From an uncultured Veillonellaceae bacterium (GTDB lineage: Bacteria > Bacillota > Negativicutes > Selenomonadales > Selenomonadaceae), in the NCBI GenBank assembly GCA_900316275.1, contig ONCF01000077.1, positions 1 to 46,943 of the forward strand: a stretch of DNA of 46,943 nucleotides, given 5' to 3'. The notes under the pieces were generated by a model that saw only the letters and a list, made by a program, of their open reading frames with translations, was not told the origin of the DNA and ran no database searches. Below are positions 40,737-46,943 of this stretch, one piece after another. The first letter of the stretch is position 1; each line of letters starts with the position of its first letter. The position numbers and the translations under genes were made by a program.

Positions 40737-41594
40737 TCAGCCTTTATCAGAGCACTCGTTGTAGACGTCTTTGAGCAGCGTCTCCTTGCGGTGTGCGAGG
40801 CATGCGCAGTGGCGCGCGCCTGCATCGGTTTTACGAATGGTCTCGAGCAAAATCTCGCCAATCATCGGCGCATCATCGTAGAAGATGTCGGCCATCGTCT
40901 CGTGGGAGACGCCGCCGCGCAAGCCCTCGCCGTAGTTGACGGTGTAATAGAGCCCTGCGTAGCAGGCGCCGATTTCACGTGCGAGATAGACCTCAGGGCA
41001 CATGGACTGGCCGACGATGTCCGCGCGCCCGTTCAGCGCCGCAATCTCGGCCGCACTCTCAAAATGCCGCCCGTCCGTCACCGCATAAATGCCGCGGTCA
41101 AAGATGCGACCCTGAAAGCGCCGCCGCGTGGCCGCGAGCAGTGTCTGCCGCAGCTCCGGGCAGAGCGGATCCTGCATGAGCAGCAGGTAACGGCCGTCGA
41201 GCATGACATCCTTGCGCACGGAGAGGTCGAGGTAGTCGTCCGGCACCATGAAGTCACGGATGTCCAGCAAGTGGTTGACCGTGCCCACGCCGCCCTCGGA
41301 GAGAATGCGCGTGACGCCGGCCTCGCGGAACGTCCAGAACACCTGTCGCGAGGCATCGGCACGCGTGACGCCCGAGCGCCAGCCGTGCATGCGGCAGGTC
41401 AGCACGCGCTTGCCCGCCACCGTAAACAGGCGGAACGCCGGGCTCTCACCGTACGGCGTCGCAAAATGCAGATTATCCGCGAGAATCTCCACGTCGCCCG
41501 CCGCACAGTTTTTCGGAAAATCCGAAGACAACGTGCCCGAGCCGCCGACAATGGCGAACGCCGCCTGCGGCACCTGCTGCTTTGCTTCAGTCAT
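40737..41594 (-). CDS. MTAP/PNP-family nucleoside phosphorylase, likely 6-oxopurine type (MTIP-like)
   Basis: The 285-residue enzyme has the phosphate loop IVGGSGT, HGWRSG, SEGGVGTVNHLLD, VPDDYLDLS and the ribose/base site GQSMCPEVYLAREIGACYAG. In MTA phosphorylases the base pocket ends TDYD, with two aspartates contacting adenine; here it is VNYG (Asn220, Gly222). An Asn there is typical of enzymes for hypoxanthine or guanine nucleosides. It follows mqnC by 14 nt, so futalosine or 5'-methylthioinosine are candidate substrates. Specificity is inference from the motif and location. Confidence 0.8.
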   Translation of the reverse strand: MTEAKQQVPQAAFAIVGGSGTLSSDFPKNCAAGDVEILADNLHFATPYGESPAFRLFTVAGKRVLTCRMHGWRSGVTRADASRQVFWTFREAGVTRILSEGGVGTVNHLLDIRDFMVPDDYLDLSVRKDVMLDGRYLLLMQDPLCPELRQTLLAATRRRFQGRIFDRGIYAVTDGRHFESAAEIAALNGRADIVGQSMCPEVYLAREIGACYAGLYYTVNYGEGLRGGVSHETMADIFYDDAPMIGEILLETIRKTDAGARHCACLAHRKETLLKDVYNECSDKG

Positions 41595-41608
41595 AGCATC
41601 TATCTCCC

Positions 41609-42634
41609 TTAATAGCGTTTGATTACATCATAGGTCGTATTGCGCTGCGCGGCCTCGCGGCCCGCACCGTGGATGAGGTCGACCATCTTGCGGATGCTCA
41701 TGTCGTAGCTCGTGCCGGCCGCGCGCACGACGTTTTCCTCCAGCATGATACTGCCGAGGTCGTCCGCGCCGAAACCGAGCGTGAGCTGACCGATGCGCTC
41801 GCCCTGCGTGACCCACGAGCCCTGAATATGCGCGATGTTATCCATGTAGAGGCGCGTGAGCGCCAGCGTCTTCATATAGTCCCAGCCCGACGTCTTCTCG
41901 CCGCCGAGCTCCGTATGCCCCGGCTGGAACGTCCAGGTGATGAACGCGCGGAAACCGCCCGTCTCGTCCTGCAGCTGGCGGATACGCTCCATATGCTCGA
42001 TGCGCTGCGCCATGGTCTCGCCAAAGCCGATAACCATGGTGGCCGTGCTCTCCATGCCGATGCTGTGCGCCGCGCGCATGACCGCGAGCCAGTCCTCCGT
42101 CATGATTTTCTTCGGGCTCACACGCTGGCGCACGGCGTCGACGAGAATTTCCGCACCGCCGCCCGGCAGGCTGTCGAGCCCTGCCGCCTGCAGGCGTTTC
42201 AGCGTGTCGAGAATGCTGATACCCTCCTGCCGTGCGAAATGCTGGATTTCCGTGGCCGTGAACGAGTGAATCGTGATGCTGGGGAACTTTTCCTTGATGA
42301 GCCGCAGCATTTTTTCGTAGTAAGCGAGACCGAGGTCAGGGTAGAGCCCGCCCTGAATCATGACCTGCGTGCCGCCCGCCTCGACGGTCTCGCGCACTTT
42401 CTCCAGTATCTCGTCATACGTGAGCAGATAGGCATCCCGGTGCCCCTGCCGCCGGAAAAACGCGCAGAATTTGCACTCATTCACGCAGACGTTCGTGTAG
42501 TTGATATTGCGGTCGACGATGAACGTCACCGTGTTACCGAAGCGCCGCGCGCGCTCCGCGTCCGCCAGCGTGCCGAGCTCGATAGGATCGCCCTCGCGCA
42601 ACATGCGCTCGCCCTGCTCTGCCGAAAGTCTCAT
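41609..42634 (-). CDS. mqnC: Cyclic dehypoxanthinyl futalosine synthase MqnC
   Basis: The radical SAM enzyme of the futalosine menaquinone pathway cyclises dehypoxanthinyl futalosine. The 341-residue protein has the CX3CX2C cluster site CVNECKFCAFF, the glycine-rich GLDSLPGGGAEILVDAVRQR segment and the GFGADDLGSIMLEENVV C-terminal motif. The ATG at 42634 overlaps the stop of the tiny ORF upstream (ATGA) and has GGAGG 7 nt upstream; the longer frame to 42865 runs inside mqnE and is rejected. Confidence 0.93.
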   Translation of the reverse strand: MRLSAEQGERMLREGDPIELGTLADAERARRFGNTVTFIVDRNINYTNVCVNECKFCAFFRRQGHRDAYLLTYDEILEKVRETVEAGGTQVMIQGGLYPDLGLAYYEKMLRLIKEKFPSITIHSFTATEIQHFARQEGISILDTLKRLQAAGLDSLPGGGAEILVDAVRQRVSPKKIMTEDWLAVMRAAHSIGMESTATMVIGFGETMAQRIEHMERIRQLQDETGGFRAFITWTFQPGHTELGGEKTSGWDYMKTLALTRLYMDNIAHIQGSWVTQGERIGQLTLGFGADDLGSIMLEENVVRAAGTSYDMSIRKMVDLIHGAGREAAQRNTTYDVIKRY

Positions 42635-42711
42635 GCCTGCCCCTCCTCGTACTGGCGGATTACCGTTGCCTTTCTCGCCACGTTGTCTGTCTTTAGGCGC
42701 AAAAATTTCAT
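42631..42711 (-). CDS. 26-codon ORF coupled to both mqnE and mqnC
   Basis: The start ATG (42711-42709) overlaps the mqnE stop as ATGA, and its own TGA (42633-42631) overlaps the mqnC ATG as ATGA. Its ribosome site GAGGAGG is 7 nt upstream. The peptide begins MKFLRLKTDNVARKATVI and ends in EEGQA; it is basic with no signal or membrane segment. Nearly identical 20-nt stretches (GACGAGGAGGCGCAGGCATG and the like) precede both starts, as if a duplication or insertion had split a former direct mqnE-mqnC overlap. Function is unknown; it may only relay ribosomes. Confidence 0.5.
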   Translation of the reverse strand: MKFLRLKTDNVARKATVIRQYEEGQA

Positions 42712-43832
42712 GCCTGCGCCTCCTCGTCAAAATGCACGGGCTGGTAGAACGTGTCGCGCTCCACGGGCTCATAGCCGGTCTCACGGATAATGGCCTGCAG
42801 CTGCGTGCGCGTGATGCCCGTCTGCGTGCGCGCGCCCGCCGCGTGGATGATTTTTTCCTCGCCAATCGTGCCGTCGAGGTCGTCCGCGCCGAAGCCGAGC
42901 GCCAGCTGCGCGATGGGCAGCGTGAGCATGATCCAGAACGCCTTGAAATGCGCCACGTTGTCGAGCACGAGACGCGAGAGCGCGAGCATCTTCATGTCCT
43001 CCCACGAGCCGACGCGCTGGAGGTGCTGCTCCTCGCCCAGCTGCGTATGCGCGGGATGGAACGGGAACAGCATAAAGGCCTGAAAGCCGTGCGTCTCGTC
43101 CTGCAGCGCGCGCAACGCCAGCAAATGGTCGATGCGCTCCTCGATGGTCTCGATATGGCCGTACATCATGGAGCAGTTCGTGCGGATGCCCAGCTCATGC
43201 GCCGTGCGCATGGTCGCCAGCCACTCGGCCGTCGTGGCCTTTTTCGGGCAGATAATCTCCCGCACGCGGTCGGAGAGAATCTCCGCGCCGCCGCCCGGCA
43301 GGCTGTCGAGGCCCGCCTGCTGCAATATCTCCAGCACCTCGCGGATGCTCTGGCCCGTCTCATGGGCGAAATTCACGATTTCTACGGGCGTGAATGCCTT
43401 GACGTCAACGCCGGGCAGCGCCGCCCGCACTTGCTTGACCACGTCCACATAGTACTGGAACGGCTTGTCCGGGTGCAACGCCGACACGATGTGTATCTCC
43501 GTCAGGTGCGGCGTGGCCTTGGCCTGCGCCAGCACGCGCGCGATATCGTCATGCTCCATGACATAGCCGCGTGCGTTTCCCTGCTCCACCTGAAACGCGC
43601 AGAGCGGGCAGTTCGCGCGGCAAATATTCGTGAGATTGATGTGCCGGTTCACCGTATAGTAGACGCTGCGGCCGCTCTGGCGCTCCTTCGCCGCCCGCGC
43701 ACAGCGCGCGAGAAACAGCAGGTCGTTGTCGGCGTAGAGCGCGAGCGCGTCCTCTTTCGTGAGGCGCTGCCCCATCTCAGCCTTGTGCCGCGCGGCCTCG
43801 ACGGCCACGGGGCGGTACTTTCCCTCTGCCAT
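42708..43832 (-). CDS. mqnE: Aminofutalosine synthase MqnE
   Basis: The radical SAM enzyme joins chorismate-derived 3-[(1-carboxyvinyl)oxy]benzoate with SAM to give aminofutalosine. The 374-residue protein has the cluster site CRANCPLCAF, KAFTPVEIVNFA, GLDSLPGGGAEILSDRVRE, MMYGHIETIEERIDHL, GFGADDLDGTIGEEKI and a closing PVERDTFY, all close to canonical MqnE. Of the two MqnE-like proteins here this is the better match. It lies 14 nt after the other paralogue and overlaps the 26-codon ORF. Confidence 0.88.
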   Translation of the reverse strand: MAEGKYRPVAVEAARHKAEMGQRLTKEDALALYADNDLLFLARCARAAKERQSGRSVYYTVNRHINLTNICRANCPLCAFQVEQGNARGYVMEHDDIARVLAQAKATPHLTEIHIVSALHPDKPFQYYVDVVKQVRAALPGVDVKAFTPVEIVNFAHETGQSIREVLEILQQAGLDSLPGGGAEILSDRVREIICPKKATTAEWLATMRTAHELGIRTNCSMMYGHIETIEERIDHLLALRALQDETHGFQAFMLFPFHPAHTQLGEEQHLQRVGSWEDMKMLALSRLVLDNVAHFKAFWIMLTLPIAQLALGFGADDLDGTIGEEKIIHAAGARTQTGITRTQLQAIIRETGYEPVERDTFYQPVHFDEEAQA

Positions 43833-43846
43833 GTGCAGTGCCTCCT

Positions 43847-44941
43847 TTAGTCAATCGCACGGATGATATTGAAATTGCAGTCGCAGAGCGCCGGCGTGCG
43901 GCCCGCCTCCTTGATGATGCGGATAATCGTGTCCTCCGTCAGCGCGCGCGGGCTCGTGGCCCCGGCGTCGTGCAGGATATTTTCCTTATGAATGGTCCCG
44001 TCCATGTCGTTCGCGCCGAAGCCGAGCGCCACCTGCGCCACGGGCACGGTCAACATGACCCAGTAGGCCTTGATGTTGCGGAAATTGTCGAGCATGAGGC
44101 GCGAGATGGCCATCGTGCGCAAATCGTCCCACATACTCGTCTGCGCGATGCGCTTGCCGAGCTCCGTGTGCTTTGGCAGGAACGGGAAGCAGATGAACGT
44201 CTGGAAGCCATGCGTCTCGTCCTGCAGCGCACGCAGGCGCAGCAGGTGGTCAACGCGCTCCTCCAGTGTCTCGATATGCCCGTAGAGCATGGAGGCATTC
44301 GTCGGAATGCCGAGACCGTGCGCCGTGCGCGCGACCTCCAGCCACTCGTCAGCCGTCGCCTTGTTCGGGCAAAGCGCCTGCCGCACGCGGTCGGAGAGAA
44401 TTTCCGCGCCACCGCCCGCAATGGCCTGCAAGCCGGCCGCCTTTAGTTTCACGAGCACGTCGTGCACGGAGAGACCGGAGATTTTTGCAAAATGCGTGAT
44501 TTCCACACCCGTAAAGCCTTTAATGTAGAGCTGCGGGAACGTCTCGTGGATGGCCTGCAACAGGCCGAGGTAGTGCTCAAACGTCCAGTGTGGATGCAGG
44601 CCGCTCACAACGTGCAGGCCGCCCATATCCGGGTCCTGCAGTGCCTCACGCACGAGCGAGAGTGCCTGTTCCTTTGTCATGGCATAGGCCGCCGCATCGT
44701 CCTCATCACGCCCGAACGCACAGAACTCGCAGCGCGACGTGCACATATTCGTGAGGTTCACGTGACAGTTCACATTATAGTAGACGATGTCGCCGCATTT
44801 TTCGCGCCGCACATGGTCCGCAAGCGCCCCCAGCCAGGCGATATCCTGGCAGTGGAACAGGCGGATGCCATCCTCGCGGCTGAGCCGCTCCCCGCGCAGC
44901 ACCTTCGCCTCAATATCTTCATACGCTTTCGTAGCCAGCAA
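43847..44941 (-). CDS. Divergent MqnE-like radical SAM protein
   Basis: A 364-residue paralogue of the next gene with cluster site CTSRCEFCAFGR, IKGFTGVEITHFA, MLYGHIETLEERVDHL and GFGANDMDGTIHKENI. It departs from MqnE where the family is most constant: the usual SLPGGGAEI is AIAGGGAEI, ADD is AND, and the closing VERDT-Y is replaced by ALCDCNFN. It may use a related substrate or be a second aminofutalosine synthase. The start is TTG at 44941 with GGGAG 9 nt upstream. It is first in the mqn operon. Confidence 0.8.
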   Translation of the reverse strand: MLATKAYEDIEAKVLRGERLSREDGIRLFHCQDIAWLGALADHVRREKCGDIVYYNVNCHVNLTNMCTSRCEFCAFGRDEDDAAAYAMTKEQALSLVREALQDPDMGGLHVVSGLHPHWTFEHYLGLLQAIHETFPQLYIKGFTGVEITHFAKISGLSVHDVLVKLKAAGLQAIAGGGAEILSDRVRQALCPNKATADEWLEVARTAHGLGIPTNASMLYGHIETLEERVDHLLRLRALQDETHGFQTFICFPFLPKHTELGKRIAQTSMWDDLRTMAISRLMLDNFRNIKAYWVMLTVPVAQVALGFGANDMDGTIHKENILHDAGATSPRALTEDTIIRIIKEAGRTPALCDCNFNIIRAID

Positions 44942-44974
44942 AACAGATTGCTCCCTTCACTTGGTCTTTTCACA

Positions 44975-45013
44975 GAAAAAAAGCCGCCCCGCACACCCGC
45001 ACCAGGACGGCTC
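44975..45013 (-). terminator. Terminator between the unknown gene pair and the mqn operon
   Basis: On the minus strand AGCCGTCC / GGGCGGCT (one T-G wobble) closes a GC-rich hairpin and is followed by seven T. It lies 70 nt past the stop at 45083 and just before the mqn start. Confidence 0.8.
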
Positions 45014-45082
45014 AGTCATTGCATTACCACTATTGTAGCATATCCGGTTGCACGTAACAAATCATAACTACCATAAAATCTT

Positions 45083-46330
45083 TCACCTGCTGGCAGTTGC
45101 TTTCAGCCGTTTCATCGCTTCAACAGCTTGCTGCACCGTATACTGGTCCTGCACTGACAATCTACCTTTAAGACCATTGCTGTCCTGTATACGCAACAAC
45201 TCATTCAGCTGCACTATCATGCCCGGCACGTAATCCTGCACCAGCATATGAGCATTTCGCGCTGATGTTCTATAAGTTTTATCGAGCTGAGCCAGCAAAT
45301 CCCCCGCCTCGCCAATGACTTTCCAAGCGCGCACACTAATGTCATCTGCCTCGGACAGACTCACCAAAGCCGTAGTATCTGCAGGTGCATCTACCGCCTC
45401 CAGACCTGCCAGCAACTCCTCCGCCAAGGCCTGTATACTGATGGTATCCTGCGGCATCGCGTCCTCCTGGGCGCACGCATACTTCACCAGCAGATTGCGA
45501 CGCACCTCCTGTTCATCTGTCTGGCCGGACAGCGATACCACCGTATGCACGATGTAATTGTCTGCTTCTTGCAAAGCCTGTCCCTTACGTACCATGTCGG
45601 CACAGGTGAGATAGCCCGCCTCTGCCTGTGGCTCCACGCCCTGCACCAGCTGTTGCCACAAATCCGGATGTGCTGCCAGTTCCGTGCCCAGCCACAGGAT
45701 AGTCACACGACGATCTAAATCCAGCCCCAATTTCTCCAGTGCTGAAAACAGTCGCAACAACCCCACATTATGACTTTGCCGCAGACGGTAAAAATCATTG
45801 ACGACACAGACAATCTGCTCCAGTTCCGACAGCTTGCCATAGCGGACGCCCCGATATTCCTGTTGTCCGATATCCGCCACCCAATCCAGTGCATCCACCC
45901 TCTGTTCCAGTTCCCGGTCGTGCTGCTTCATATACTCAATCGTAGCCAAAACAGCCTGTTGCAGACGTATATTAATCTCGTCCTGGGCCAGTGCCTGCTT
46001 GTTCAGCTTGCGGTTCAGCACCGTTGCCAGTTCCAGGCTCAGACTGTTCTGCTCAGCCAGACGATAGATGCTCTGTTGCAACGTATAGATCGCTTTTTCA
46101 TGATTTTGGCAGAGTTCTGCCTGCAGGCGTTTATTGCTACCAGTCAGGCCGCGCCAAATTCTGGTGAAAAAGCCCTGCTGGGCTAGTTCACGCCGTTGGT
46201 TCTTGCCTGCCTGCAATACTGCCGTGCCCTCCAAAACAAACCGGTCCAAGGCTTTACGGTTGCGTGCCAGCCTGCCTGCCAGACGCTCCGCAAAAATATC
46301 CAGTTCCTGTCTCTCTGTTTGCTCAAGCAT
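45083..46330 (-). CDS. Helical protein of unknown function
   Basis: A 415-residue protein, not recognised. It is predicted largely alpha-helical with no signal peptide or membrane span. Notable segments are FFTRIWRGLTGSNKRLQAEL near residue 58, LAEQNSLSLELATVLNRKLN, RELEQRVDALDWVADIG, then a C-terminal half with YVPGMIVQLNELLRIQD. Such an amphipathic WRGLTG-type helix followed by coiled coils suggests a scaffold or membrane-peripheral protein. The ATG at 46330 has GAGGTG 6 nt upstream; a GTG at 46339 overlaps the upstream stop and is the alternative. Base composition looks less GC-rich than in the rest of the window. Confidence 0.7.
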   Translation of the reverse strand: MLEQTERQELDIFAERLAGRLARNRKALDRFVLEGTAVLQAGKNQRRELAQQGFFTRIWRGLTGSNKRLQAELCQNHEKAIYTLQQSIYRLAEQNSLSLELATVLNRKLNKQALAQDEINIRLQQAVLATIEYMKQHDRELEQRVDALDWVADIGQQEYRGVRYGKLSELEQIVCVVNDFYRLRQSHNVGLLRLFSALEKLGLDLDRRVTILWLGTELAAHPDLWQQLVQGVEPQAEAGYLTCADMVRKGQALQEADNYIVHTVVSLSGQTDEQEVRRNLLVKYACAQEDAMPQDTISIQALAEELLAGLEAVDAPADTTALVSLSEADDISVRAWKVIGEAGDLLAQLDKTYRTSARNAHMLVQDYVPGMIVQLNELLRIQDSNGLKGRLSVQDQYTVQQAVEAMKRLKATASR

Positions 46331-46335
46331 CCGTT

Positions 46336-46943
46336 TCACCTCGGTTCTGTCACGGTATCGACCTGGCCCTCAATATTCTTCTGCAAGATAGTCCGTGCCT
46401 GCTCGGCCGTCAGTTGCTTTCCCTTGCTCACCTTGGCCTTGCTCGGCTTTACCGCTGCTACAGGCTTTTTTGCCTCCGTTGCACGCACAGCCTGCTTAGG
46501 CACAAACACCTTGGGTGCAGGCTGCTTGGTAGTTGACATCTCCTGCTTAACCTTTGGTGCTGACTCTTGCGGCCTGATAGCATCATCCGTAGACTGCATT
46601 TTGGGCTGCGCGGCCTGCTGGGGTGCCACGGGCTCCTGCTTACGCTCATTCTTCAGGGTTCCATACACCTTGAGGAGCAACGTGCCATTACTGGTACTGA
46701 TGGTCTCCGACTTCACAGCTTTAATCTGTCTGCCCGCGCCAAAAGGCTGCCCTGCTGTGTGCAGGAACTCCTGAAAATCTTCATAACACCAGGGAATATC
46801 GGCATAAGCCTGCTGCTTATCTGTACACGCCGACCACAGTTCATCCAGATAGCCGGACATTTCCGAAAACGTGGCACGCGTATGGCTGTCTGCGAGCAGG
46901 CAAATGCTCCTGCCCGCCAGCGAGGGCAGTTGCCACGGCCGCC
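46336..46943 (-). CDS. Partial gene of unknown function, C-terminal part
   Basis: The open frame runs from the right window edge to a stop at 46336, so the N-terminus is missing. The visible part begins with an alpha/beta-looking segment (SLAGRSICLLADSHTRATF, SGYLDELWSACTDKQQAY). This is followed by a short globular piece and a long disordered Lys/Pro/Gln/Ala-rich region (from about KNERKQEPVAPQQAAQ), ending in a helical KGKQLTAEQARTILQ segment. No family is recognised. It is coupled to the next gene, whose start overlaps or closely follows this stop, so the two products probably act together. Confidence 0.65.
   Translation of the reverse strand, partial: RPWQLPSLAGRSICLLADSHTRATFSEMSGYLDELWSACTDKQQAYADIPWCYEDFQEFLHTAGQPFGAGRQIKAVKSETISTSNGTLLLKVYGTLKNERKQEPVAPQQAAQPKMQSTDDAIRPQESAPKVKQEMSTTKQPAPKVFVPKQAVRATEAKKPVAAVKPSKAKVSKGKQLTAEQARTILQKNIEGQVDTVTEPR

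Overview
The window looks like a chromosomal segment of a GC-rich, anaerobic Negativicutes bacterium (Selenomonas/Mitsuokella-like). This is inferred from Firmicutes-type neighbourhoods (ylxM-ffh-rpsP-khpA-ylqD-rimM-trmD, yajC/secDF, DUF2325, YlqD) combined with anaerobic respiration genes (periplasmic nitrate reductase, DcuC) and a futalosine-type menaquinone cluster. No rRNA, CRISPR array or intact transposon was seen. One tRNA (Leu, anticodon CAA) is present. Most genes lie on the minus strand in long, tightly packed operons with many overlapping stop/start codons (ATGA, TAATG). Several starts are TTG (tgt, csrA, secD, the first mqn gene).

Layout. 1-1.2 kb: decayed accessory DNA, with a TrbJ-like leader joined out of frame to TrbL-like sequence and a C-terminal scrap of an Rpn-family protein. 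1.3-5.6 kb: the SRP/ribosome operon, driven by consensus promoters and ending in a strong hairpin; rplS is not in its usual place after trmD. 5.8-11 kb: single genes and pairs (hemerythrin-PAS sensor with a CRP/FNR-like site, D,D-carboxypeptidase, ADP-ribosylglycohydrolase homologue with altered metal motif, DUF554, GltD-like flavoprotein). 11.3-16.7 kb: divergent LysR/MFS pair, M20 tripeptidase-like enzyme, DcuC carrier. 16.9-24.5 kb: a long minus operon from mnmA through an NYN-RHH fusion, DUF3783, a membrane coiled-coil protein and a NitT/TauT-type ABC importer to an internally duplicated metallopeptidase-like protein. 24.7-25.3 kb: higBA. 25.4-30 kb: nap genes (napGHCA minus, napD convergent, no napB; the NapC homologue has five heme sites). 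30-32.3 kb: a small unknown protein, an RHH-csrA-Tat phosphatase operon, and a ferredoxin. 32.4-38.1 kb: tgt-yajC-(FTHF cyclo-ligase, PP2C, P-loop protein)-secD-secF. 38.4-39.8 kb: M20D hydrolase and tRNA-Leu. 40-45 kb: futalosine menaquinone operon with two mqnE-like genes, a tiny coupled ORF, mqnC, an MTAP/MTIP-family phosphorylase and a DUF2325 gene. 45.1-46.9 kb: two linked genes of unknown function, the second running off the window.

How it fits together: menaquinol made through the mqn operon would feed NapH/NapC and then NapA for nitrate respiration. DcuC handles C4-dicarboxylates and the secDF-yajC operon serves export. The least explained parts are the ABC importer with a half-dead duplicated peptidase, the extra mqnE paralogue with a 6-oxopurine-type phosphorylase, the 26-codon ORF wedged between mqnE and mqnC, and the gene pair at the right edge.
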